Part shown: positions 13,935 to 21,271 of the stretch, one piece after another
How positions within the stretch are numbered: position 1 is the first letter of the stretch
How the letters are laid out: every line of letters begins with the position of its first letter
NCBI GenBank assembly: GCA_964610345.1
Contig: CAZSVQ010000011.1
Span: 1 to 23,220, forward strand
Direction of reading: 5' to 3'
Source: HK-STAS-PATE-36 sp964610345
GTDB taxonomy: Bacteria > Patescibacteriota > Saccharimonadia > Saccharimonadales > JAGQNJ01
DNA length: 23,220 bases
Notes under the pieces: model-generated
What the model was told of the DNA's origin: nothing
The model's database searches: none
What the model saw: the letters and a program-made list of their open reading frames with translations, nothing else
Position numbers and translations under genes: made by a program

Positions 13935-14627
13935 GTTTGATGAGTAACCGGGGAAGTAGTCGCTAACTACTTGATGTTTAGGTATACCGCTGTTAATTAA
14001 ATCTCTAGAAATGACTTCTACCATTGGTTCTGGACCAGATAAAAAAATGTGAGTATTCGGCTTAAGTTTAATATTTTCTAAAATTCGGTCGGACGATAAT
14101 TGCCCTGATAAGCCCGACCAAGTTTTACTTGGTTGAGAAACAATATATTTTGTTTGAACACGCCCTAACAACTTGTTTTCTATAAATTCAGATTCATCGC
14201 GTGATGCATAAAGTAGTTGAATGTCTCGCTCTTCATTTTTATCTTGTAGCCACTTTATAATGCTCCGAAAAGGCGTAATACCAATTCCACCGGCAATAAA
14301 AACAAGAGGGATAGATTTATCAACTGGCAAAATAAAATCACCAATTGGCTCGGCAAAATTTAATTCTTCTCCAGGGTTTAGGCCCAGTAGTGTTTGCTTA
14401 AATGTGGAAGATTCTGGAATAATTTTTGTGGTTATTGCCAATAATTCCTCAGTAGGTGAGGAGTAAATTGTGAACCAACGTTTTTGGCCACGACTGTCTG
14501 GGTGATTGTGCGGTAAATAAAGTTCCGTAAATTGGCCAGATACATTATTTACTTTTTTGTTGGGTTTAAACCAAAAAGTTTTAATAGCCGAGGTGTGATG
14601 TTCAGTAAATTCAAGGGTAGCTTTCAT
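13929..14627 (-). CDS. FNR-like FAD/NAD(P)-binding oxidoreductase
   Basis: A 232-residue protein with the ferredoxin-NADP reductase module: an FAD-binding beta barrel with RWFTIYSSP (Arg50 and the Tyr/Ser flavin contacts), phosphate-binding loop FIAGGIGITPFRS near residues 110-122, and the terminal nucleotide motif SGPEPMV. It ends SDYFPGY without a fused [2Fe-2S] ferredoxin domain, so it must exchange electrons with a separate carrier. It follows the GDPD gene after only two bases on the same strand, which suggests one transcript, although a functional link is not obvious. The stop overlaps the end of trxB. Confidence 0.85.
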   Translation of the reverse strand: MKATLEFTEHHTSAIKTFWFKPNKKVNNVSGQFTELYLPHNHPDSRGQKRWFTIYSSPTEELLAITTKIIPESSTFKQTLLGLNPGEELNFAEPIGDFILPVDKSIPLVFIAGGIGITPFRSIIKWLQDKNEERDIQLLYASRDESEFIENKLLGRVQTKYIVSQPSKTWSGLSGQLSSDRILENIKLKPNTHIFLSGPEPMVEVISRDLINSGIPKHQVVSDYFPGYSSNL

Positions 14628-14629
14628 GA

Positions 14630-15286
14630 TTATATTTCGTTAAGTTTATTAGGAAAGTCTGTGCATATTGCGACATCACGGTAAATAAATTTGATGATTT
14701 TAGCAATCCAAACTTTGTTAAGTGTGTAAATGTATATGTCTAATTTTTTACGCCTGGCCAAAAAGTAGGTTAGTAAATTCAGTAGACCGTAGTTTAAGCC
14801 AATCCCGTTGGCCTTCATTTTGCTGGCATGGTTAATTATTTCAAACGGGCTGTGATGTTCTAAGATATAACAGAAACTTTCTGGGCTATGTTTTTTAATG
14901 GCACGAATCGCTCGATGATTAAACGATGCAAATTTAACATTTACACTAGGGTATTTTTTAGTTATTGACATTAAACGGTCCGGGTCAATGTATTCTTTTA
15001 ATTCTAAAATGACAGTTTTGCCATTTAATATCTCTAAAGCTTCGGCTAAGGTTGGTAAAGTTGGGCAAGGAATGTGAAGCTGACGTAGAGTGCAGGCTCT
15101 AATTTTTAAATCTACTCCGTAATTGCGCTTTAAGTCGGCATCGTGACTTAAGACAATTTTGTTATCACGCGTGAGTCGCAGATCAATTTCAATTATATCC
15201 ACTTTGGCAGACAAGCCTTCACGGATAGACTCTAATGTGTTTTCTAGCGCCAAGCCAGCAGCGCCTCGGTGACCAATAATTTTCAT
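14630..15286 (-). CDS. glycerophosphodiester phosphodiesterase
   Basis: A 218-residue GDPD-family TIM barrel. The N-terminus has IGHRGAAG with the catalytic His-Arg near residues 5-7, ENT with a metal-binding Glu, then DIIEIDLR and LSHDADL with further metal and acid-base residues. VILELKE supplies another conserved acid. The family hydrolyses glycerophosphodiesters such as glycerophosphocholine to glycerol-3-phosphate and an alcohol, which fits a bacterium recycling lipids from a host. There is no signal peptide, so a cytoplasmic location is likely. It is the first gene of a minus-strand pair driven from the bidirectional -10 at 15303-15309. Confidence 0.9.
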   Translation of the reverse strand: MKIIGHRGAAGLALENTLESIREGLSAKVDIIEIDLRLTRDNKIVLSHDADLKRNYGVDLKIRACTLRQLHIPCPTLPTLAEALEILNGKTVILELKEYIDPDRLMSITKKYPSVNVKFASFNHRAIRAIKKHSPESFCYILEHHSPFEIINHASKMKANGIGLNYGLLNLLTYFLARRKKLDIYIYTLNKVWIAKIIKFIYRDVAICTDFPNKLNEI

Positions 15287-15302
15287 CTTAAATTAATTGT
15301 AC

Positions 15303-15309
15303 TATAATA
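15303..15309. promoter_or_regulatory. bidirectional -10 element
   Basis: CTATAATAG reads TATAAT on the plus strand (15303-15308) and TATTAT on the minus strand (15304-15309). The plus-strand coiled-coil gene starts eight bases after its hexamer. The minus-strand GDPD ATG is 18 bases away, so its leader would be about 11 bases. The plus -35 at 17-base spacing is only TTTTCA. Confidence 0.45.
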
Positions 15310-15315
15310 GTTGCT

Positions 15316-15615
15316 ATGGCAGAATACGCAACCAAAGATGAAGTAAGAGAAATAGTCAGAGAAGCTGTCGATGACTTATCAGAAATTATTGCAAATTTTG
15401 CATCACAAGTTGACGAACGCTTTAATCGAATTGAAGAACGTTTAGAAAAAATCGAAAAATCACACGATAGACTATTAAATACGATTGACGGATTTGTGAA
15501 GCGTCTTGATGAAGTAGAAACCGAACAATTAGCTCGAGATCGCCAATTTGATAGGCTAGTTGCTTGGGCGCACAAAGTCTCTGAAAAAACAGGGATCCCA
15601 CTAGAAAATTTATAA
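15316..15615 (+). CDS. small coiled-coil protein with conserved W-A-x-K C-terminus
   Basis: A 99-residue acidic protein, predicted helical throughout, with heptad patterning from about residue 25 to 75 (FNRIEERLEKIEKSHDRLL). The C-terminus RLVAWAHKVSEKTGIPLENL aligns without gaps to the 56-codon frame at 3147-3317, making the two loci members of one family. It has no membrane segment, Cys or enzymatic motif. The pyrophosphatase gene follows after 11 bases, so they are probably co-transcribed. Transcription from the -10 at 15303 would give a leaderless mRNA. Function unknown. Confidence 0.75.
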   Translation: MAEYATKDEVREIVREAVDDLSEIIANFASQVDERFNRIEERLEKIEKSHDRLLNTIDGFVKRLDEVETEQLARDRQFDRLVAWAHKVSEKTGIPLENL

Positions 15616-15626
15616 AGGAGAATAAA

Positions 15627-16157
15627 ATGGCAGATTTTAATAAAATATTAGACGCAGGAGATATAGAAAACGGTGTCATTAATACGGTAGTTGAAATTCC
15701 TAAATGGTCTACTCTTAAAATAGAATGGAACCGTGAGTTAGCAATTTTTGAATTAGATAGGGTTGAACCTAGTATATTTGCAAAGCCCGTGAATTATGGA
15801 TTTATCCCACAAACACTAGATGAAGATGGTGATGAACTAGATACGTTAATATTGACTAATGACCCGATTCCAACTGGAGTATATTTGAAAGCCAAGGTTG
15901 TGGGAGTTATGCGATTTGTAGACGACGGTGAAGTTGACGACAAAATAATTTGCGTGCCTGCTGATGACCGCAACACTGATAATGCGATTAATAGCATTGA
16001 TGATATACATGAACAATGGAAGAAGAAATTAGAACATCATTTTAATCACTACAAAGATTTGAAAAAACCAGGCTCAACTTCAGTGAAAAGTTGGGGTAAT
16101 GCTGAAGAGGCTAAGCAGATTATCAAAGAATGCCAAACTCGATGGCATGATCAGTAA
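15627..16157 (+). CDS. ppa: inorganic pyrophosphatase (family I)
   Basis: A 176-residue soluble family I pyrophosphatase, the usual bacterial length. It hydrolyses pyrophosphate released by nucleic acid, tRNA charging and activation reactions, using Mg2+. Visible active-site segments are KIEWNRE, NYGFIPQTL, the metal-binding DEDGDELD signature near residues 70-77, and VDDGEVDDKIICVP with further metal-binding Asp residues. Helical text near the C-terminus (HFNHYKDLKKPG) is also typical. AAGGAG lies eight bases before the ATG. The coiled-coil gene immediately upstream shares the transcript. Confidence 0.97.
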   Translation: MADFNKILDAGDIENGVINTVVEIPKWSTLKIEWNRELAIFELDRVEPSIFAKPVNYGFIPQTLDEDGDELDTLILTNDPIPTGVYLKAKVVGVMRFVDDGEVDDKIICVPADDRNTDNAINSIDDIHEQWKKKLEHHFNHYKDLKKPGSTSVKSWGNAEEAKQIIKECQTRWHDQ

Positions 16158-16222
16158 TTAGTTAAAATAAAATAAATCACATTAGTGAATATAGATAAAA
16201 TAAGTACTAAAACTAGGATTAT

Positions 16223-17002
16223 ATGGCAATAGACCGCATAAGACGTAAAGCTGGCGTACCAAGAATATTTTTAATATCGCTTGGTGTGACTTTGTTAATA
16301 GTCGCAGTAAAGTATATTGTTCACAGAATGGGGCTTGAAGTCATAGAACAAACATCACTACATAACGGGGTGATTTCTAGCGTTGTTTTTGTAATTGGTT
16401 TTATATTATCGGCAACAATTGCAGATTATAAAGAAAGTGAAAAAATTCCATCAGAATTCGCATCAACCATTCAAGATATTTATGATGACGCAGAATCTAT
16501 TCATAATACGTACCCTGGGTTTGACCTAAAAAGGTTACATAAAAGTTTAATGGGTATAGCTAATTCATTTAGAAGTGGAACACGTACAAACCGCGCAAAA
16601 CTTAGGATTGACATTGGTGACTTGCATGAAATATTTGCTCAGATGGAATCAGCCAAAGTCCCGCCAAATTTCATTGCCAAACTAAAACAACAACAATCAC
16701 AACTACTGAAAAACTTATATCGCGTAAATTATATTCAGAAGATACATTTTATCCCCTCAGCTTATTTTTTGGCACGAACCATGATTATTATCGTAGTCGG
16801 GTTGCTTATAGTCACTAATATTGACCCATTTTATGGTGGGCTTTTAATAACTGGCGCGATTTCTTTTATTTTGCTGTACATAATTTTACTTATTAAAAAG
16901 ATTAGTGTGCCATTTCAAGAGCGGGGCGAAACCAACGATGATGTTAGCTTATTTTTAATACGTGAAACCGTAGAATACCTAAATAAAAATCAACCCAAGT
17001 AG
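16223..17002 (+). CDS. four-helix membrane protein, possibly bestrophin-like
   Basis: A 259-residue membrane protein. Two helices lie near the N-terminus (residues ~14-34 and ~50-68) and two more near the C-terminus (~185-198 and ~205-226), with a long charged helical region between them (ATIADYKESEKIPSEFA through KLKQQQSQLLKNLYRV). This two-plus-two topology with a large cytoplasmic loop recalls bestrophin/DUF4239-like channels, but I see no diagnostic motif, so the comparison is structural only. A TAAAAT hexamer at 16196-16201 would give a leader of about 15 bases. No partner gene is evident. Confidence 0.65.
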   Translation: MAIDRIRRKAGVPRIFLISLGVTLLIVAVKYIVHRMGLEVIEQTSLHNGVISSVVFVIGFILSATIADYKESEKIPSEFASTIQDIYDDAESIHNTYPGFDLKRLHKSLMGIANSFRSGTRTNRAKLRIDIGDLHEIFAQMESAKVPPNFIAKLKQQQSQLLKNLYRVNYIQKIHFIPSAYFLARTMIIIVVGLLIVTNIDPFYGGLLITGAISFILLYIILLIKKISVPFQERGETNDDVSLFLIRETVEYLNKNQPK

Positions 17003-17019
17003 TAAGTCATTTTTGCTTA

Positions 17020-17028
17020 TGCTATAAT
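17020..17028 (+). promoter_or_regulatory. extended -10 promoter of gap
   Basis: TGC followed by a perfect TATAAT (17023-17028), with no good -35. Start near 17035 leaves a 19-base leader holding AAGGG, so this unit keeps a Shine-Dalgarno site, unlike several others here. Confidence 0.55.
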
Positions 17029-17053
17029 AATTCTAATTAAACAAGGGTAAAAA

Positions 17054-18067
17054 ATGAAAACAAAAGTTGCAATTAACGGATTCGGCAGAATTGGGCGAAA
17101 TGCTTTTAAAATCGCCTTTGAAAGGTCGGATGTTGATATTGTCGCAATTAATGATTTAACTAGCACCAGTACTTTAGCGTATCTTTTAAAACACGACAGT
17201 ACTTACGGCGCTTATGATAAAAATGTATCATTTGATGACAATAATTTAATCATTGATGGTTATAAAATTCCGGTTACTTCCGAAAAAGATCCGAAAGCTC
17301 TACCATGGAAGGAGCTAGAAGTTGATGTAGTTATAGAATCCACCGGGCGTTTTACCAAGAGTGAAGATGCGCGAGCACATTTAACAGCTGGCGCTAAAAA
17401 AGTGGTAATTTCTGGCCCGACTAAAAGTGGCGATATTGACACAATCGTGCTTGGTGCTAACGATGAAAAGCTGGATAAAGCGACAGACATAATAAGCAAT
17501 GCTAGCTGTACAACCAATTCACTGGCTGCCGTCATGTCAATTATGGACGATATTTTTGGGGTGGAGAAGGCTATGTTAACGACAGTGCATAGTTACACCG
17601 CTAGTCAAGTTTTGCAAGATGGGCCAGCCAAAGATTTGCGAGAAGCTAGAGCAGCTGCTGAAAATATAGTGCCGACTACTACTGGTGCGGCCATTGCGGT
17701 AACCCTTACGGTACCAGAGCTTAAAGGCAAATTTGACGGTATGAGCGTACGTGTGCCAACGCCAGTCGTGTCATTAAGCGATATTACCATGGTGCTTAAA
17801 AAAGATGTGACCAAAGAACAAATTAACGATGCTTTAAAATCCGCAATTAATGAACCTTATTATCAAGGGGTGCTTGATATTAGCGAGGAGCCATTAGTAA
17901 GCAGTGATTACATTGGTAATAGCCATTCAGGGATAGTTGATTTGCTTTTAACTAATGTTGTAGCTGGTAATCTAGCAAAAGTGGTTGTTTGGTACGATAA
18001 TGAATGGGGTTACAGTAATAGATTAGTTGAAGTTGTAGCTGATTTAGGCAAGCAACTACATCAATAG
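17054..18067 (+). CDS. gap: type I glyceraldehyde-3-phosphate dehydrogenase
   Basis: A 337-residue GAPDH that converts glyceraldehyde-3-phosphate, NAD(P)+ and phosphate to 1,3-bisphosphoglycerate. The Rossmann start INGFGRIGRNAFK, the catalytic SNASCTTNSLA with Cys near residue 152, the base His in TVHSYTASQ and the closing WYDNEWGYSNR are all present. The usual CTTNCLAP second Cys is Ser here, a common variant. The adenosine-binding loop reads AINDLTS, which does not by itself settle NAD versus NADP preference. It is the first gene of a run that continues through rpiB, rpe and transketolase. Confidence 0.97.
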   Translation: MKTKVAINGFGRIGRNAFKIAFERSDVDIVAINDLTSTSTLAYLLKHDSTYGAYDKNVSFDDNNLIIDGYKIPVTSEKDPKALPWKELEVDVVIESTGRFTKSEDARAHLTAGAKKVVISGPTKSGDIDTIVLGANDEKLDKATDIISNASCTTNSLAAVMSIMDDIFGVEKAMLTTVHSYTASQVLQDGPAKDLREARAAAENIVPTTTGAAIAVTLTVPELKGKFDGMSVRVPTPVVSLSDITMVLKKDVTKEQINDALKSAINEPYYQGVLDISEEPLVSSDYIGNSHSGIVDLLLTNVVAGNLAKVVVWYDNEWGYSNRLVEVVADLGKQLHQ

Positions 18068-18074
18068 TTGCAAT

Positions 18075-18323
18075 ATGTCCAAGAACAAAAATAAACAAAT
18101 TTTTAAACCATATTTAATTGCCGGGTTATCGGTTTTTTGGATAATTGTTTGGGTGATAATTTTATCTTTGCAAGTTTTTGGGAGTGTAGGATTTTCGCTA
18201 TTGATGATTGACCTAGATACAATATTGGTAATTGTAACTGTCGTCACTTTATTTTTTAGTACTTATAGTACGACTAGGCTAAAATGGGTTAAAATAAAAC
18301 ATATGCATAAAGGGAAACGATGA
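18075..18323 (+). CDS. small two-helix membrane protein
   Basis: An 82-residue protein starting seven bases after the gap stop and ending in a four-base ATGA overlap with rpiB. A Lys-rich N-terminus (SKNKNKQIFK) and C-terminus (KIKHMHKGKR) flank two hydrophobic spans, residues ~13-37 and ~42-64. By the positive-inside rule both ends should face the cytoplasm. No family is recognised and no catalytic residue stands out. Its tight placement between two glycolytic genes and the coupling to rpiB support expression, but the role is unknown. Confidence 0.65.
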   Translation: MSKNKNKQIFKPYLIAGLSVFWIIVWVIILSLQVFGSVGFSLLMIDLDTILVIVTVVTLFFSTYSTTRLKWVKIKHMHKGKR

Positions 18324-18763
18324 AGATTTTTATTGGTGCAGACCACAATGGGTTTAGATTAAAAGAGCATATTGAGGCTTATTTGCGTAAACTTGGGCAT
18401 GAAGTTAAAGATGTTAGTGGAAATAAATTAGATCCACACGATGATTTCCCTATCCACAGTGCTAAAGTTGCTAATAGTGTACTTATAACACCAGATAGTT
18501 TTGGAATTTTATTATGTGGTAGTGGGCAGGGTGTGTGTATGGCGGCGAATCGTTATAAAGGAATTAGGGCTAGCTTGGTGTGGAATCAAAACGAAGCTCG
18601 ATTATCACGCTCTGATGACGATGCGAACATACTATGTATACCAGCCAGAGAATTTAAATCTCTTGATAGTGTAAAAAGTATTATTGATTTATGGCTGGAC
18701 ACACCTTTTGACGGTGCTGCGAGATATGTCAGGCGAATTAAACAAATGGATGAGTTAAATTAA
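18320..18763 (+). CDS. rpiB: ribose-5-phosphate isomerase B
   Basis: A 147-residue RpiB/LacAB-family isomerase that interconverts ribose-5-phosphate and ribulose-5-phosphate. The N-terminal IGADHNGFRLKEHI carries the conserved Asp8-His9, and LLCGSGQGVCMAANRYKGIR carries the catalytic Cys66 and the GSG phosphate loop. DDDANILCIPAREF replaces the more usual HNDANVL, so the residue normally His at that site is Asp or Ser here, a divergence worth checking. The start overlaps the small membrane protein by four bases behind AAAGGGAAAC, and the stop overlaps the next start by one base. Confidence 0.9.
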   Translation: MKIFIGADHNGFRLKEHIEAYLRKLGHEVKDVSGNKLDPHDDFPIHSAKVANSVLITPDSFGILLCGSGQGVCMAANRYKGIRASLVWNQNEARLSRSDDDANILCIPAREFKSLDSVKSIIDLWLDTPFDGAARYVRRIKQMDELN

Positions 18764-19392
18764 TGGCGATAGTTTGCCCAACTGTACTGGCTAGCGATGC
18801 GCATGATTTTCAGACTCAAATGAATAAAGTTTCTGCTTTTGCAAAACGTATACAAATTGATTTAACTGATGGTATATTTGCCCCCTCGCCAACAATTGCC
18901 TTAGAGCAAGTTTGGTCACCAGACGGTATTGCGATTGATTTGCACCTGATGTTTAAAAATCCACTAGAACAACTTGACGAAGCCATAAAGCTGAAACCAA
19001 ACATGATAATTGTGCACGCTGAGGCAGAAGGCAACTTTTTAAAGTTGGCAAGTTTTGTGCACAAGCATGGCGTAAGGGTAGGTGTGGCATTGCTTGCAAA
19101 AACATCAACTCATGTTATAAAACCATCTTTACCAGAGATTGATCACGTTTTGATTTTTAGCGGTGATCTTGGCAAATTTGGCGGTACTGCTGATATAAAC
19201 TTACTAAACAAAGTCACACAATTAAAAGAGTGGAAGCCAGAACTTGAATTTGGTTGGGATGGTGGTATTAAAGATACAAACATAAAACAACTCGCTAAAG
19301 GTGGTATTGATATTCTGAATGTTGGTGGTTACATTCAAAAAGCCATAGAACCAAGATTAAACTACGAAAAACTTAATTCATTAATAGCGTAA
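18763..19392 (+). CDS. rpe: ribulose-phosphate 3-epimerase family protein (divergent)
   Basis: A 209-residue TIM-barrel protein of the Rpe family, expected to interconvert ribulose-5-phosphate and xylulose-5-phosphate. The opening CPTVLASD, IDLHLMFKNP with metal-ligand His61, IIVHAEAEG and FGWDGGIK with Asp166 follow the family order. The normally invariant H-x-D-x-M-D-G reads Q-I-D-L-T-D-G (residues 31-37), so one of the four metal ligands is Gln. The loop usually seen as V-x-P-G-F-G-G-Q is FSGDLGKFGGT. These changes may alter metal use or substrate. Context beside rpiB and transketolase favours epimerase. Start overlaps the rpiB stop by one base. Confidence 0.75.
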   Translation: MAIVCPTVLASDAHDFQTQMNKVSAFAKRIQIDLTDGIFAPSPTIALEQVWSPDGIAIDLHLMFKNPLEQLDEAIKLKPNMIIVHAEAEGNFLKLASFVHKHGVRVGVALLAKTSTHVIKPSLPEIDHVLIFSGDLGKFGGTADINLLNKVTQLKEWKPELEFGWDGGIKDTNIKQLAKGGIDILNVGGYIQKAIEPRLNYEKLNSLIA

Positions 19393-19395
19393 GCG

Positions 19396-19404
19396 TGATA
19401 TAAT
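19396..19404 (+). promoter_or_regulatory. extended -10 promoter of the transketolase genes
   Basis: TGA followed by a perfect TATAAT (19399-19404). The ATG at 19414 lies nine bases on, so the leader would be about three bases. It allows transketolase, aldolase and the kinase to be transcribed separately from gap-rpe. Confidence 0.5.
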
Positions 19405-19413
19405 TTTGAATAT

Positions 19414-20289
19414 ATGGGTGGAGAGTCACATTCTATACAAAAACTAGAGCTGATTGCCAACACCGTGCGAGAAGACATTATTAAAATGCTTGAACACGCT
19501 GGTAGTGGTCATAGTGCTGGGCCACTTGGTCTAGCCGATATATTTACGGCTCTTTATTTTGATATCTTAAAGCACGATCCAAAAAAACCGGACTGGGATG
19601 AGCGAGATATCTTGTTGCTTAGCAATGGCCACTGTGTGCCAGTACGCTACGCAACCATGGCAAATGCTGGATATTTTGATAGAAAAGAACTATTATCATT
19701 ACGACAATTTGGTTCACGTCTGCAAGGTCACCCAGAGCGACTCAAACTACCAGGGCTAGAAAATACCAGTGGACCACTCGGTTGTGGGTTGAGCCAAGCT
19801 TGTGGAATTTCTTTAGCAATGCGTATGGACAATGACACACACCGCTGGGTTTATGTGGTAATGGGTGACGGTGAACTGGACGAGGGTAATATTTGGGAAG
19901 CAGCTATGTTAGCGCCAAAATATAATCTACATAATATTATCGGAATAATAGACAGGAATAATATTCAGATTGATGGTACGACAGAAGATGTTATGCCATT
20001 AGAAGATCTAAAAGCTAAATGGGAAAGTTTTGGTTGGGATGTACAAGAAGTTGATGGGCATAATATTGAGGCATTTATTGACACCTGTTCAATGGCGAGA
20101 GCAAACACAACAAAACCTACCATGATAATTGCCCATACAGTACCTGGTAAGGGTGTTGGCTTTATGGAATATGATTTTCATTGGCATGGAGGTGCGCCAG
20201 GTGTTGGCGTGCCAGATAAAGCCCAGGCCAAAATAGCTTTGAAAGAACTCCGAACATTAGGTGGCAAAATTAGGAGCGAGCATGAGTGA
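19414..20289 (+). CDS. transketolase, N-terminal subunit
   Basis: A 291-residue N-terminal (pyrophosphate-binding) half of a split transketolase. Marks are SGHSAGPLGLADIFTALYF near residue 31, LLLSNGHCVPVRYA, GHPERLKLPGLENTSGPLG, and the thiamine diphosphate/Mg signature GDGELDEGNIWEAA through IDRNNIQIDG near 151-190. The enzyme moves two-carbon units between sugar phosphates in the non-oxidative pentose phosphate pathway and needs the C subunit encoded next. An extended -10 lies just ahead of the ATG with no Shine-Dalgarno. Its last eight bases overlap the start of the C subunit. Confidence 0.94.
   Translation: MGGESHSIQKLELIANTVREDIIKMLEHAGSGHSAGPLGLADIFTALYFDILKHDPKKPDWDERDILLLSNGHCVPVRYATMANAGYFDRKELLSLRQFGSRLQGHPERLKLPGLENTSGPLGCGLSQACGISLAMRMDNDTHRWVYVVMGDGELDEGNIWEAAMLAPKYNLHNIIGIIDRNNIQIDGTTEDVMPLEDLKAKWESFGWDVQEVDGHNIEAFIDTCSMARANTTKPTMIIAHTVPGKGVGFMEYDFHWHGGAPGVGVPDKAQAKIALKELRTLGGKIRSEHE
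20272..20276 (+). promoter_or_regulatory. Shine-Dalgarno that sets the start of transketolase C
   Basis: AGGAG five bases before the ATG at 20282. An upstream in-frame GTG at 20261 lacks such a site, so the ATG is preferred. Confidence 0.7.
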
Positions 20290-21256
20290 TATGCACTTAA
20301 CTTTTAAATCATGGACAAATGCAGATGTTGAGTTGGAACCTAACCGCAAGGGTTTTGGGCGAGGACTGCTGGAGGCTGGCAAACATAATAAAAATGTAGT
20401 TGCTGCTTGTGCTGATTTAACTGAATCTACCCAGATGCATCTATTCAAAGAAGCTTTCCCGGAGCGTTTTATAGAAATTGGTGTAGCTGAGCAAAACTTA
20501 GTAACCGTTGGCTCTGGCTTAGCATCACAGGGTAAGATGCCGTTTGTAAGTAGTTATGCTGCTTTTAGCCCGGGGCGCAACTGGGAACAAATTCGTACCA
20601 CAATTTGTCTAAATGACCTACCAGTTAAAATTATTGGCTCTCATGCTGGAGTAAGTGTTGGTCCGGATGGAGCGACTCATCAAATGCTCGAAGACATTGC
20701 TTTGATGCGAGCACTGCCAAACATGACGGTAATTGCCCCCTGTGATAGTGTTGAGGCCGAAAAGGCTACAAAATTACTAGCAACTTATAAAAAACCAGCG
20801 TATATGCGTTTGGCGCGAGAGGCTGTGCCTATAATAACTACCAAAGAAACACCTTTCGAGATTGGCAAGTCTTATATTTTGGATAGTGGCAGTGATATAA
20901 CAATTATCGCTACCGGTACTATGACATTCCAGGCATTACTCGCATCAGAAATACTATACAAAGAGGGTATAGAAGCAGAGGTTATACATTGCCCAACTAT
21001 CAAGCCACTTGACGCCACCACAATTCTCAGGAGTGTGAAAAAAACCAAGCGAGTTATTACAGCCGAGGAACATCAAATTACAGGTGGTCTTGGTGGGGCA
21101 ATTGCCGAATTTTTAGGAGAACACTATCCAGTACCAATGCGCCGTATTGGTGTTCATGACCGCTTTGGCGAATCTGGCAAGCCGGATGAATTATTTAAAC
21201 ATCTTGGCCTAACTGCCAAGCACATAGCCCTCGCTGCTCATCAAATTTGTGTATAA
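20282..21256 (+). CDS. transketolase, C-terminal subunit
   Basis: The pyrimidine-binding and C-terminal half of the split transketolase, 324 residues from the ATG chosen on its AGGAG. The pyrimidine domain shows ADLTESTQM, FIEIGVAEQNLVTVGSGLASQG with the conserved catalytic Glu, and the SHAGVSVGPDGATHQMLEDIALMR phosphate/cofactor segment. The C-terminal domain includes the TGTM...AL and TAEEH...GGLGGAIAEFL regions typical of split transketolases and 1-deoxyxylulose-5-phosphate synthase relatives. The active site forms at its interface with the N subunit, whose gene overlaps by eight bases. Transketolase is favoured over DXS by the two-subunit layout and pathway neighbours. Confidence 0.93.
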   Translation: MSDMHLTFKSWTNADVELEPNRKGFGRGLLEAGKHNKNVVAACADLTESTQMHLFKEAFPERFIEIGVAEQNLVTVGSGLASQGKMPFVSSYAAFSPGRNWEQIRTTICLNDLPVKIIGSHAGVSVGPDGATHQMLEDIALMRALPNMTVIAPCDSVEAEKATKLLATYKKPAYMRLAREAVPIITTKETPFEIGKSYILDSGSDITIIATGTMTFQALLASEILYKEGIEAEVIHCPTIKPLDATTILRSVKKTKRVITAEEHQITGGLGGAIAEFLGEHYPVPMRRIGVHDRFGESGKPDELFKHLGLTAKHIALAAHQICV

Positions 21257-21271
21257 AATAGGAGTAAATCA

